A DNA stretch of 62,168 nucleotides from Sedimentisphaerales bacterium (lineage in GTDB: Bacteria > Planctomycetota > Phycisphaerae > Sedimentisphaerales > UBA12454), in the NCBI GenBank assembly GCA_016930635.1, contig JAFGGI010000028.1, positions 1 to 62,168 of the forward strand, in the 5' to 3' direction. The notes under the pieces were generated by a model. It ran no database searches and had not been told where the DNA came from. It was given only the letters and a program-made list of their open reading frames with translations. Every line of letters starts with the position of its first letter. The stretch's first letter is position 1. The translations under genes and the position numbers were made by a program. Below are positions 42,291-51,681 of the stretch, piece by piece.

Positions 42291-43857
42291 AAGGATAGTG
42301 GTTTTAACGGTATTTATATTCATATGCTTTGCTTTTACGGTTTATTCCGAAGCTGCTGATGAAGTATCAGGTGCCGATATTGCCGCGGGTAATATCGATA
42401 TTGCTGCGTTAGCGCAGGATAATCCCTTTGCCCGATTTACTCAGCCGGCAACAGGAGCGTCCCCGGCACAGCAGATATCATCATCACAGCCTAAGCCGGA
42501 TCTGTTTGTTAAAACCGTAACACTGAGATTTCTCGATGCCACGAGTCTGGCTGAATCCATTGAGAATATGCTGACCGAATGGGGCAAGATGGAGCCGGAT
42601 GCAGGAAGCAACTCTTTAATCATTTGTGATACAGATGAAAACCTTGAGAAAATCCTGAAACAAATTGCCGAGGCGGATAAAAGACCAGGCCAGATCATGA
42701 TCGAAGTGGTCCTTGTTGATGTCAAACTCAATGACGACACTGAGATAGGCATAAACTGGGATATGCTTCTGTTCGAAACTGATGATTCACTTATTGGTAG
42801 TGACAGAACCACTTTCAGGCAAAATGTTGGTTTTACAAGTCGTTTGGCTTCTACTCCCGATGACAGTACAACCAATGGTATTGCAAAATATTTAACTACC
42901 GGTACCGGAGCGGATTTCAGCATTTTTTGGGGCGATATAAGAAATGTTATCCATATGCTGCAGGAAAAGAATAATGTTGAAATACTTGCAAGTCCGCGGG
43001 TAATGGTTGTCAGCGGCAAGACCGCATCGATAGAAGCGGTTGAGGAAATTCCTTATAGTGAAGTGACTGATACGGATGGCGGAGGTACACTTGAGTCAAC
43101 AGCATTTAAAGATGTTGGTGTTAAACTGGATGTTACTGCGACACTAACAGATGACAGCTCGATATTAATGACCATCGCATCTGAGCAGAAAGTAGAAACA
43201 GGTACATCAAGTACTGAAGTTCCTATTGTAGATGCCCGTACGATAGAGACATCACTTTTCCTCGAGGATGGGCAATTACTGGTTATTGGCGGCCTGCGAC
43301 GCAAACAAACGCAAAAACAAACGGAGCAGCTTCCTATACTCGGAGATCTGCCGGTTGTAGGCAATGCCTTTAAATCCACACTGACGACTCAGTATAGTTC
43401 TGAGCTGGTCGTGATTCTCTCGCCTCATATATATAAGGGTGAAATACTTACCGCAAGACAGATGAAGAAATTTAATGACATTACGAAACAGCCTCTTTTG
43501 ACAATTCCGGAAGTCGAGGAATTGGAGCAAAAGAAAAAAGAACAGGAAGAAAAGGACAGAGAAAAAGAAACTAAAGAGAAAGCTAAACTAAGCAAGAAAG
43601 AAGAAAAAGAAAGAAGAAAGGCAGAAAAGAAAAGAGCAGAAATGCTTAAGAAAGAAGCCAAAGAAAGGGAAAGAATAAGTAAACAAGAAGCAAAAGAGAA
43701 GAAAAGGATAGCTGAAAGAGAAGCCAAAGAAAGAGAAAAGATGCGAAAAGAGGCCGAAGCAGAGAGAAGAGAAAGGATAAGCAGGGCACAGGAAATGGAA
43801 AAAGGGCAAACAGAATCAGAAGGAATTTTCGATGTTTTGTTTTCCAAAAGTGAATAA
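42271..43857 (+). CDS. gspD: Secretin (GspD/PilQ family) with long charged C-terminal coiled coil
   Basis: Outer-membrane gate of the secretion system. 528 residues with a signal peptide (1-28), a short N-domain region (about 75-140, including TLRFLDATSLAESI) and the secretin core (about 145-405). The core has VEILASPRVMVVSGKTASI and DGQLLVIGGLRRK, followed by LPILGDLPVVGNAF. Only one ring-forming N-domain is evident, fewer than in proteobacterial GspD. Residues 414-528 are an almost uninterrupted Lys/Glu/Arg coiled coil with repeated EAKE(R/K) units. The ribosome site AAGGAG is 9 nt from the ATG. Confidence 0.9.
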   Translation: MLTQKNKRIVVLTVFIFICFAFTVYSEAADEVSGADIAAGNIDIAALAQDNPFARFTQPATGASPAQQISSSQPKPDLFVKTVTLRFLDATSLAESIENMLTEWGKMEPDAGSNSLIICDTDENLEKILKQIAEADKRPGQIMIEVVLVDVKLNDDTEIGINWDMLLFETDDSLIGSDRTTFRQNVGFTSRLASTPDDSTTNGIAKYLTTGTGADFSIFWGDIRNVIHMLQEKNNVEILASPRVMVVSGKTASIEAVEEIPYSEVTDTDGGGTLESTAFKDVGVKLDVTATLTDDSSILMTIASEQKVETGTSSTEVPIVDARTIETSLFLEDGQLLVIGGLRRKQTQKQTEQLPILGDLPVVGNAFKSTLTTQYSSELVVILSPHIYKGEILTARQMKKFNDITKQPLLTIPEVEELEQKKKEQEEKDREKETKEKAKLSKKEEKERRKAEKKRAEMLKKEAKERERISKQEAKEKKRIAEREAKEREKMRKEAEAERRERISRAQEMEKGQTESEGIFDVLFSKSE

Positions 43858-43900
43858 CTAATGAAACAGCAGCAGTGTATTTATTGAAGGGAACGACACG

Positions 43901-45688
43901 ATGAATTGCAAGACTAACATTGTTCATGTGACACACGAAGCAATCGGCAAGATAGGCGGAATCGGAGCGGTTCTTGATGGTATTCTTACCAGCAAAGCCT
44001 ACACAGAAAATACTGGAAGAACTATTCTTGTAAGTACTCTTTTTTCGACCGAAGGGCCGGTGCATAATCGTCTTGGTGTGGAAGGTGAAGTTCTTTATTC
44101 AAGTGCCGACGGCCTGATAAAAACCGGATATGCCGCAGGGTTCAAAGGTGTTGAAAGACATTTCAATGTTGAGATTGTTTATGGAAGAAGGCTTTTTGAA
44201 GACAGACGTACTGGTATAAAGAGCATGCCGGAAGTTATTCTAATTGATGTTCGTCAGATAAATCTTGCTCCGATTAATGAGTTTAAAAAGCAGCTGTTCG
44301 ATAATTTCGGCATTATGAGCCATATGTACGAACATCTATGGGAATTTGAAGAATGGATGAGACTTGCTCCGCCTGCTATAGCAGCCCTGAAAGCAATAGG
44401 CGCTGCTCCCCACGACGGCCATACTATAGTTGTAGCTCATGAATTTATGGGTATGCCTACCGCGCTTGCGGCTAAAATGGATCCTGATCACGACTTCAAA
44501 ACCGTTTTTCATGCCCATGAGGTTGCACCTGTTCGGAAGATCGTTGAGGAAATGGATGGCCATGACACTATGTTCTATAATGTTATGGAAGCCGCCCAAA
44601 AAGAAGGTCTGTCTTTGCCGGATGTCTTTGGGAATCAAAACCACTATTTCAAACATGTTCTCGTTGAGGCATCCAGGCACTGCGATAATATCCTTGCTGT
44701 TGGAGATTATGTCGCAAAAGAGCTGAGATTTCTTGCCCCTGAATTTAAAAATGCAGATATTGAACTGACCTATAACGGTATTCCTGCTTATCATATAGGG
44801 CTGGAAGAGAAAAAAGCCTCGAAGACCAAACTTGTGCAGTATTGTGAAAATCTGCTCGGGTTCAAACCTGATTATATTTTTACTCACGTAACAAGGCTCG
44901 TCAGAAGCAAAGGATTATGGCGTGATTTAAGAGTGCTTGAGCATGTAGAAAAAGAACTAAGACCATTACATAAGAGTGCTGTGATGTTTCTGCTCAGTAC
45001 AGAAATCGGGCCTCGAAGGCTGCGTGATATCCAAAGGATGGAAGCCGAGTATCATTGGCCCGTAGCGCATCGCGAGGGACTGCCTGATTTAAGCGGAGGA
45101 GAAGCGGTTGTTTATGCCGCTATACAGGAGTTTAACACAAGGAGCAGAAACATAAAGGTAGTCTTTGTCAACCAGTTTGGTTTTGACAAACACAGATGTG
45201 GAAACAGGATGCCCGAGGATATAGAGTTTATGGATATACGAAAGGGCAGTGATGTTGAATTCGGACAGAGCATTTATGAACCATTCGGCATAGCCCAGCT
45301 TGAACCTTTAAGTTTTGGTGGAATCTGCGTTGTGACTAATGTCTGCGGCTGTGCGGGTTTCGTTAAAAAAATAAATCATTCTGAAGAGGTACGCAATGTG
45401 ATAATTGCCGACTATACGGATCTTGACGAGATGAACTTTGAAGATAGCGAAGATATGCTCAAAATAGACCGGACCACCAGGGACAAGATTGAGCACCATA
45501 TAAGTGAAAAGGTTGCTATGGAGATTTTTGCGAGACTGCCTAAAAACGACGAGGAATTACTCGATATGATAAACTCCGGCTATGATCTTGCCGCTCATAT
45601 GAGCTGGGAGGTAGTTGTTGAGAACTATATCTTCAAGAGCTTTGCAAAAGCGGTAGAAAAACAGAGAGAACCATCTATTGTAGCTTAA
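43901..45688 (+). CDS. GlgA-like glycosyltransferase (GT5/GT4 superfamily)
   Basis: 595 residues of a GT-B glycosyltransferase. The N-terminal loop KIGGIGAVLDGIL matches the donor-binding KxGGLGDV motif of glycogen/starch synthases, and VFHAHEVAP corresponds to their HDW region. YEPFGIAQLEPLSFGGICVVTN is the C-terminal nucleotide-sugar site with the E-x7-E motif. It could be a glycogen synthase or a related polysaccharide synthase; the long insert around 130-260 sets it apart from E. coli GlgA (about 480 residues). It is 43 nt after the secretin gene with its own ribosome site (GAAGGGA), so read-through from the secretion operon is possible but a functional link is not evident. Confidence 0.75.
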   Translation: MNCKTNIVHVTHEAIGKIGGIGAVLDGILTSKAYTENTGRTILVSTLFSTEGPVHNRLGVEGEVLYSSADGLIKTGYAAGFKGVERHFNVEIVYGRRLFEDRRTGIKSMPEVILIDVRQINLAPINEFKKQLFDNFGIMSHMYEHLWEFEEWMRLAPPAIAALKAIGAAPHDGHTIVVAHEFMGMPTALAAKMDPDHDFKTVFHAHEVAPVRKIVEEMDGHDTMFYNVMEAAQKEGLSLPDVFGNQNHYFKHVLVEASRHCDNILAVGDYVAKELRFLAPEFKNADIELTYNGIPAYHIGLEEKKASKTKLVQYCENLLGFKPDYIFTHVTRLVRSKGLWRDLRVLEHVEKELRPLHKSAVMFLLSTEIGPRRLRDIQRMEAEYHWPVAHREGLPDLSGGEAVVYAAIQEFNTRSRNIKVVFVNQFGFDKHRCGNRMPEDIEFMDIRKGSDVEFGQSIYEPFGIAQLEPLSFGGICVVTNVCGCAGFVKKINHSEEVRNVIIADYTDLDEMNFEDSEDMLKIDRTTRDKIEHHISEKVAMEIFARLPKNDEELLDMINSGYDLAAHMSWEVVVENYIFKSFAKAVEKQREPSIVA

Positions 45689-45778
45689 GTATAGAATACA
45701 GGATTGGGTTGAATACAAATCGAATATCTGCCTAAACAGTTGATTGACTTATAACTGTTAAGAAAGTAGATTATCCCT

Positions 45779-46390
45779 GTGGAGCAGACCGGCAAAAAAA
45801 ATATAATCGGGATAATGGGCGGCATAGCATCGGGGAAAAGTACCGTTGCAAAGGCGCTTGCCGCCAGAGGCTGTGCTGTTATTGATGCCGACCAGATAGC
45901 TAAAGAATTCCTGAAAAAAGATGAAGTAAAAGCACAGATTCGAGACGAATTCGGTGATGGAGTATTTGACAATAATGGCGAAATTGACAATAAAAAGCTT
46001 GCCGATGTGGTTTTTTCCAGTCCTGATATGGTCAAAAAAATAAATGCTGTTATTCATCCGATGGTTTTGGCCCAAACCCAGCGTCTTGTTGAAAAGTACC
46101 AGAAACAGCCGGTAAAAGCCATTGTACTTGATATGCCGTTGTTGACTGAGGTCGGATGGGATGCCCGGTGTGACAAGCTTATTTTTGTTCAATGTGACGA
46201 AAAAATAAGGCTTAAAAGGGCTCAAAAAACAGGTTTTTTGAGCGAAAATGAGCTAAAAAAAAGGGAAAATTTACAAATTTCTCTGGACAAAAAAGCCGAT
46301 ATGGTACAATATAGAGTCGAGAATAATGACCTGTCAGAGTTGACTAAACAGATCGAAAAATTGTTTCCCATTTTAATAGCCAAAAGATAG
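45779..46390 (+). CDS. coaE: Dephospho-CoA kinase
   Basis: Last step of coenzyme A synthesis: phosphorylates the ribose 3' hydroxyl of dephospho-CoA. 203 residues, normal size. The P-loop GGIASGKS is followed by VIDADQIAKE, then IHPMV, and the lid region around VQCDEKIRLKRA. The start is GTG; no in-frame ATG occurs before the P-loop. A dyad AACAGTT/AACTGTT lies at 45735-45759 just upstream, without a U-tract. The rho gene follows after 200 nt. Confidence 0.93.
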   Translation: MEQTGKKNIIGIMGGIASGKSTVAKALAARGCAVIDADQIAKEFLKKDEVKAQIRDEFGDGVFDNNGEIDNKKLADVVFSSPDMVKKINAVIHPMVLAQTQRLVEKYQKQPVKAIVLDMPLLTEVGWDARCDKLIFVQCDEKIRLKRAQKTGFLSENELKKRENLQISLDKKADMVQYRVENNDLSELTKQIEKLFPILIAKR

Positions 46391-46591
46391 CTTTTTACAG
46401 GTTCTTGATTCCGGGTTGCGAAAGAGCAAAAAGCACATAGCAATTTATAACATTTTTTAATAAATAACCAAATCAGGCAGCAAGTTCCTTATATTCTGTC
46501 CGAATTTGAGCCTGTGGAGTATAACGTAATTTATCATTATTGCAGGAAAATTATTAAAAACTGAACAAACAGTATTTGCAAAGGAGAAGTA

Positions 46592-48052
46592 ATGGCCAAG
46601 GCAGCCGCAAAAACCAGTTCCAGAGGGTCTAAAAAGAAAAGAAGCATGAAAAAAGATGATAACGGCAGCGACCAGCAAGCCGAGCAGAACAATGGTTCTG
46701 CTGAGGCTAAAGTCGAACAGACCGGCAAGCATGACAATGGTAAGGATAAATTTGAGTCAACCCATGCCAAATATGAACGTGTTAAACGTGGTAACTTACA
46801 CATAACTGATTTGCAGAAGATGACTGTTGCCGAACTGCACGCAGTCTGTAAGAAAGAAAATGTCAAAGAATTTACCGGCCTAAAGAAGCAGGAGCTCATT
46901 TTCAAAATCCTGAAAGAGCGTATCCAGCAAAACGGCCTGATGTATGGCGAAGGTGTTCTCGAAGTTCTGCCAGATGGTTATGGTTTCCTCAGAACCCCGG
47001 AGTATAACTACCTGTCCAGTCCTGACGATATATATGTTTCTCCATCACAGATAAAAAGATTTGGTCTGCGGACCGGTGCTGTTGTCAGCGGTCAGATTCG
47101 TCCGCCAAAAGAGTCAGAAAAATACTTCGCACTGCTCAGGGTCGAGGCCATAAACTTCCAGGAGCCGGACAAACTGACAGAGAAAGTTAATTTCAGCGAC
47201 CTGACCCCTCTGCATCCGGAACAAAGGATTATTCTTGAGACATCTACCGAAGAACTGAATATGCGAATAATTGATTTGGCTACTCCGGTCGGTAAGGGAC
47301 AAAGAGGCTTGATAGTTGCACCGCCGAGAACAGGAAAAACAGTCCTCCTGCAGAAGATCGCTAATTCCATAAGTACGAATTGTCCGGAAGTAAAGCTGAT
47401 AGTTCTGCTTATCGATGAAAGACCTGAAGAAGTAACAGAAATGGAGCGCAAGACAGCCAGGGATGTTGAAGTTATAAGCTCAACATTTGACGAACCGGCC
47501 TCAAGACACTGCCAGGTTGCCGAAATGGTTATCGAAAAAGCAAAGAGACTGGTCGAATACGGCGAAGACGTTGTTATCCTGCTTGACTCGATAACAAGAC
47601 TGGCAAGGGCATACAATACCGAAGTGCCTCACTCAGGAAAGATCCTTACCGGCGGCGTCGATGCAAATGCTATGCAGATGCCCAAGAAATTCTTCGGTGC
47701 TGCCAGGAATATCGAAGAGGGCGGCTCACTGACTATCTTTGCGACGGCTCTTATCGACACAGGCTCGAAAATGGATGAGGTTATTTTCGAGGAATTCAAG
47801 GCTACCGGAAATATGGAGCTTCACCTGGACAGAAAACTCGTCGAAAGAAGGATTTGGCCTGCCATCGATATCAGCAAGAGCGGCACAAGAAGGGAAGAGT
47901 TGCTGCTTGATGCAAGAGAACTCGATCTGGTCTTTAGACTCAGACGTGTTCTTAGTGAGCTCAACCCGGTCGAAGCAGTGGAACTTCTAAAGAGCAGACT
48001 TGCCAAGTGCAGAACAAACGCTGAATTCCTTATGACAATGAAGATAGACTAA
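46592..48052 (+). CDS. rho: Transcription termination factor Rho, with charged N-terminal extension
   Basis: Hexameric RNA helicase that ends untranslated transcripts. 486 residues against about 420 in E. coli. An excellent ribosome site (AAAGGAGAAG) fixes the start. Residues 1-70 are a Lys/Asp/Asn-rich disordered extension, then the Rho N-domain (about 75-115) and the RNA-binding cold-shock-like domain (about 120-195, [14 protein letters not shown]). The ATPase has Walker [10 protein letters not shown], Walker [17 protein letters not shown] and the Q/R-loop region. The C-terminus is normal. Such N-terminal extensions are known in Actinobacteria and Bacteroidetes, where some bind RNA or form condensates. 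Confidence 0.95.
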   Translation: MAKAAAKTSSRGSKKKRSMKKDDNGSDQQAEQNNGSAEAKVEQTGKHDNGKDKFESTHAKYERVKRGNLHITDLQKMTVAELHAVCKKENVKEFTGLKKQELIFKILKERIQQNGLMYGEGVLEVLPDGYGFLRTPEYNYLSSPDDIYVSPSQIKRFGLRTGAVVSGQIRPPKESEKYFALLRVEAINFQEPDKLTEKVNFSDLTPLHPEQRIILETSTEELNMRIIDLATPVGKGQRGLIVAPPRTGKTVLLQKIANSISTNCPEVKLIVLLIDERPEEVTEMERKTARDVEVISSTFDEPASRHCQVAEMVIEKAKRLVEYGEDVVILLDSITRLARAYNTEVPHSGKILTGGVDANAMQMPKKFFGAARNIEEGGSLTIFATALIDTGSKMDEVIFEEFKATGNMELHLDRKLVERRIWPAIDISKSGTRREELLLDARELDLVFRLRRVLSELNPVEAVELLKSRLAKCRTNAEFLMTMKID

Positions 48053-48087
48053 GAGCAGGTGACAGGTGAATAGTTGAGCAGGAGAAT
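48053..48087. repeat. GGTGA/CAGG short-unit repeat directly after rho
   Basis: The bases immediately after the rho stop codon contain units AGCAGGTGAC, AGGTGAATAG and GAGCAGGAGAA. Inverted, longer copies of the same units begin at the lon stop codon (49162-49226). Together they bracket the two-gene islet 48149-49130. Confidence 0.6.
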
Positions 48088-48148
48088 GTAGATGTTCTGT
48101 TGTTGCCTATCTAATATATTCTTGATGCTAAGGAAGGGGGTTACGTTT

Positions 48149-48724
48149 ATGGATCAACATGCTTCTTCTACTTTAGCAATTTTAACAGGACTGTATGTTG
48201 TTTTAACATATCTAATATTACGTTCTAGTAAGAAAGCTTTTATAGAAAGTATACGTCCTTATATAACCATCAAAACGGATATCGACCCAGCTAGCAGGAC
48301 GGTATGCTTAAAAATATCAAATACAGGCAAAACAAGTGCAGAAAATTTAAGACTTAGCATGAATAAGGTTTTTTGTCCTATAGATATAAAAAGGGATGAA
48401 AATAATAACGGCAAACTCGTACCATATCAGAGAAGTGCTCTTAATGATGTATATCTTTTTAAAAAAGAAATACAGACATTTCCTCCTGGCCAAGAAATAA
48501 TATTTTATCTTGGCGAAGCATCTCATATCTTTAAAGATGATTTTAGAGAAAAAACACCCCTTCAGTTTAGTATAACCGCAGAGTATAATTATCAAAAAAG
48601 CAAGAAAAAAGAAGAAACTGTTATTGATCTCGAAGTTTACAGATTATCTCAATTAGAGCCACTTGGTAGAACGATAAAAACACTTCAGGGGATTGAAAAT
48701 GCTATTAGAAAACTGAAGAAATAA
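48149..48724 (+). CDS. Membrane-anchored protein of unknown function
   Basis: 191 residues from the ATG at 48149; the GGAAGGGGG stretch upstream supports this over the in-frame ATG at 48092, which would add 19 cysteine- and hydrophobic-rich residues. One N-terminal membrane helix (about 6-24) is followed by a soluble beta-sandwich-like domain (about 38-160) containing CLKISNTGKTSAENL, a pattern common in single-pass membrane proteins near phage or mobile regions. The C-terminus is basic. The coding sequence is AT-richer than rho and lon and uses codons such as ATA and TTA more often, suggesting recent acquisition. No family is recognised. Confidence 0.7.
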   Translation: MDQHASSTLAILTGLYVVLTYLILRSSKKAFIESIRPYITIKTDIDPASRTVCLKISNTGKTSAENLRLSMNKVFCPIDIKRDENNNGKLVPYQRSALNDVYLFKKEIQTFPPGQEIIFYLGEASHIFKDDFREKTPLQFSITAEYNYQKSKKKEETVIDLEVYRLSQLEPLGRTIKTLQGIENAIRKLKK

Positions 48725-48767
48725 CACTTTATATCGAATTGTTTTCTCTCAAACAATTGTGATAATA

Positions 48768-49130
48768 TTATTTATTTCTTTTTTCTGTTCCTTTTATTAA
48801 TCCGCTGAGCATTTTGGCTATGGTTTCCAATTCTTCGCAGAAATTATTATGCAATGTCTTATTGATTAGCTTTCGTCTGCAAGCCAATTCAAGCGGTGGG
48901 ATACATTCATGTGCTGAACCGCGAGCTATAATAAAAAAGTGTTTTCTGTCCGCTTTGGTGAATCGGCCATTACCTTCTGCTATATTATTAGCAATAGAAA
49001 GTGATGCCCTGTTTAACTGGTCTGATAGAAAATAATAACGTCTGGGAAAAGACTCTGTTGTTTGTATCGTTTTGTCGGCGAAGTTTACGGCTTTCTGATA
49101 AACTTCAAGATTTTCAAACATAAAGGACAT
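48768..49130 (-). CDS. Four-helix bundle protein (23S rRNA IVS-type)
   Basis: 120 residues with the signature FENLEVYQKAVNFADKTI, FPRRYYFLSDQLNRASLSIANNIAEG and a C-terminal helix ending in a short basic tail. This is the four-helix bundle family first met in intervening sequences of 23S rRNA genes, and also scattered as single genes. Function is unknown. Start at 49130 with AGGAGAAACGAGCA upstream; a second ATG at 49121 is possible. It lies convergent to the preceding gene inside the repeat-bounded islet. Confidence 0.9.
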   Translation of the reverse strand: MSFMFENLEVYQKAVNFADKTIQTTESFPRRYYFLSDQLNRASLSIANNIAEGNGRFTKADRKHFFIIARGSAHECIPPLELACRRKLINKTLHNNFCEELETIAKMLSGLIKGTEKRNK

Positions 49131-49161
49131 TGCTCGTTTCTCCTTTCATTTTTCTAATTAT

Positions 49162-49226
49162 CCACCTACTCACCTGTTCTCCTATTCAATTCCTCTCCTG
49201 TTCACCTATCTCCTGTTCACCTGTCC
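49162..49226. repeat. GGTGAACAGGAG short-unit repeat at the end of lon (minus-strand reading)
   Basis: On the minus strand about 65 nt consist of degenerate 5-6 nt units: ACAGGTGA, ACAGGAGA, TAGGTGA, ACAGGAGA, then ATAGGAGA and ACAGGTGA, GTAGGTGG. The lon stop codon TGA lies inside the first unit. The array is inverted relative to the shorter copy after rho at 48053-48087. Confidence 0.72.
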
Positions 49227-51616
49227 TGCAGCGCAGCTTTAAGCACATCTGTTGCTTTTTTGACAAAGGTGAATTTCATTCCTCTTTTTGCCTCTGCCGG
49301 TACTTCTACCATATCCTTTTTATTTCTGTCCGGCAGAATAACGGTTTTTATACCGGCCTGCTTTGCAGCTAATATTTTTTCCTTAAGCCCGCCGATTGGC
49401 AGCACAAGACCTTTTAAAGTGATCTCACCGGTCATTGCAATTTCAGGTTGGGCAGGTATCTTTGTAAGCAGTGAAACAAGCGAACAAAACATAGCTGCTC
49501 CGGCACTGGGACCGTCTTTTGGGACTGCACCGGCAGGGACGTGAATATGAAAATCGTATTTCTTGAATTCAGAAGGGTTAATCCCGAGCTTTTTATGATT
49601 TTCCTTAACGATTGAAAAAGCCGCCTGGGCACTTTCCTTCATTACATTACCGATTTGGCCCGTGAGGATAAGTTGACCTCTACCGGGCACCAAAGCGGAC
49701 TCAACAAACAAAATTTCTCCGCCGAAAGGAGTATAAGCAAGACCGGTAACAACCCCCGGCACCGCTGTACGCATCGCAAGCTCAGAGACATATTTGATCG
49801 GACCGAGAATTTTAAACAGGCTTGTTTTTTTGATCGTTTTGGAGTATCTCAACCCCTTTGCTATCCTGGTTGCAGCGAATCGACAGACAGCGGCGATGTT
49901 GCGTTCAAGGTTACGAACACCTGCCTCAGCAGTATAACTGTGGATTAGCTCTTTAACAGCCTCATCGGTTATTTTCAGTTGAGTCTTTTTTATGCCGTGC
50001 TCGGCCAATTGCCTCGGGATAAGATATTTCTTTGCGATATTCAATTTTTCATTTTCAGTATAGCCCGGCAGTTCGATAATCTCCATCCTGTCCATCAGGG
50101 CAGGGGGGATAGGTTCGGTATAATTAGCCGTGCCGATGAACATCACGCTTGATAAGTCAAAAGGCTGGTCAAGGTAATGGTCCGTAAAGGTGTTATTCTG
50201 CTCGGGGTCAAGCACTTCCAATAGTGCACTTGCCGGGTCACCCCTGAAGTCGATGCCGATTTTGTCCATTTCATCCAGCATAAAAACAGGATTCTTGCTG
50301 CTGCACTTGCGCAGCTCCTGAAGAATCCTGCCAGGCAAAGCGCCAATATATGTTCTTCTGTGGCCTCTGATATCAGCTTCGTCTCTTATCCCGCCCAAGG
50401 AAATTCGTACAAATTTTCTTCCCATCGCGCGGGAGATAGATTTGCCCAGACTTGTCTTACCGACGCCGGGCGGCCCGATGAAACAAAGGATTGGACTTTT
50501 ACCTGAAGGATTGAGCTTTCTTACAGCCAGGAATTCAAGAATACGTTTCTTGATCTTTTCCAGCCCGTAATGGTCCTTGTTCAAAATCCGCTGAGATTTT
50601 CTGATATCTAATGAATCTGTAGTTCTTTTGTTCCACGGCAGCTCACAGACCCAGTCAAGATATGTCCTGATTACACCATAGTCCGGCGACATAACGGGAA
50701 TTTTCGACAATCTATCGAGTTCACGAAACGCTTCTGTCTGGACTTTTTCCGGCATCTTTGCTTTTTTTATCTTGGCCTTAAGTTCCTTTATTTCAGATGT
50801 TTTTTTATCATCTTCACCAAGTTCGGTCTGGATTGCTTTTAACTGTTCCTGCAGAAAGTATTCTCGTTGATTCTTTTCTACTGCCTGTTTGACCTGGCCC
50901 TGGATTTTATGACTCAGCTCAAGGACTTCAAGCTGATTAGCAAGAGCAAGGGATATTTTTTCAAGACTTTTCCTGGCATCAAGCTGTTCAAGTATCTGCT
51001 GCTTTTGGGCGATTGGAATACTCAAATTTGCCGCCAGGAAATCTGCAAGAGCCGAAGGTGTTTCGATATTTTCCAGTAATATAGATGCTTCTTCCGGGAT
51101 GCTCGGGCTTAAGTCAACAACCCTGTGGGCAGCATCACGAACACTAACCATCAGAGCCTTGAGTTTTTTAGTTGTTTTTGTCTTTACTGTCAGCGGTTCG
51201 ATCTTGACTTTTATATATGGGTTTGTCGCGACGAGTTCTAAAATCCTGAATCTTATCAGGCCGTGGATAATAACATTTAAGGTGTTCTGCGGCATCTTGA
51301 CTACCTTTAATACGGATGAAGCGGTGCCGATGCGATAAAGGTCGCTTATTTTGGGGTTGTCGATTTCCGCCTTTTTCTGGGTGACAAGACCTATTGTGGC
51401 GCCGGTTGCCTTTGAATCTTCCAGAAGTTTTCTGCTTTTTTCCCTGCCTATGGCCAAAGGTGCAACGGTGCCTGGGAATATAACGGCATTTCGTACCGGC
51501 AGAATACCGATAACCTCAGGCAGCTCGATTTCCTTCAGATTGTCTATCGAGTCGGCACTTTCGCCGTCAAAAAAAGGCTCTGGATGTACAATATCAACAA
51601 GTCTTAATTTTTCCAT
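49217..51616 (-). CDS. lon: ATP-dependent Lon protease
   Basis: 799-residue LonA. The N-terminal LAN substrate-binding domain (about 35-225, LPVRNAVIFPGTVAPLAIG) is followed by a coiled coil and the AAA+ module (Walker A GPPGVGKT, Walker B FMLDEMDK). The C-terminal protease has the catalytic serine in DGPSAGAAM and the lysine in LKEKILAAKQAG. Degrades misfolded and regulatory proteins in the cytosol. Ribosome site AGGTAAATT upstream. The gene ends within a short-unit repeat array. Confidence 0.96.
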   Translation of the reverse strand: MEKLRLVDIVHPEPFFDGESADSIDNLKEIELPEVIGILPVRNAVIFPGTVAPLAIGREKSRKLLEDSKATGATIGLVTQKKAEIDNPKISDLYRIGTASSVLKVVKMPQNTLNVIIHGLIRFRILELVATNPYIKVKIEPLTVKTKTTKKLKALMVSVRDAAHRVVDLSPSIPEEASILLENIETPSALADFLAANLSIPIAQKQQILEQLDARKSLEKISLALANQLEVLELSHKIQGQVKQAVEKNQREYFLQEQLKAIQTELGEDDKKTSEIKELKAKIKKAKMPEKVQTEAFRELDRLSKIPVMSPDYGVIRTYLDWVCELPWNKRTTDSLDIRKSQRILNKDHYGLEKIKKRILEFLAVRKLNPSGKSPILCFIGPPGVGKTSLGKSISRAMGRKFVRISLGGIRDEADIRGHRRTYIGALPGRILQELRKCSSKNPVFMLDEMDKIGIDFRGDPASALLEVLDPEQNNTFTDHYLDQPFDLSSVMFIGTANYTEPIPPALMDRMEIIELPGYTENEKLNIAKKYLIPRQLAEHGIKKTQLKITDEAVKELIHSYTAEAGVRNLERNIAAVCRFAATRIAKGLRYSKTIKKTSLFKILGPIKYVSELAMRTAVPGVVTGLAYTPFGGEILFVESALVPGRGQLILTGQIGNVMKESAQAAFSIVKENHKKLGINPSEFKKYDFHIHVPAGAVPKDGPSAGAAMFCSLVSLLTKIPAQPEIAMTGEITLKGLVLPIGGLKEKILAAKQAGIKTVILPDRNKKDMVEVPAEAKRGMKFTFVKKATDVLKAALQDR

Positions 51617-51681
51617 AATTTACCTGCCTGCTTATACCACACAATCACAGATATGAAAAGTTAAAAGGAAATTAGAGGGAC

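Noticed and set aside
43425-43847. Antisense frames over the secretin tail that look like membrane proteins
   Set aside because: Phe/Leu/Ser-rich translations are simply the complement of the Lys/Glu-rich coiled coil.
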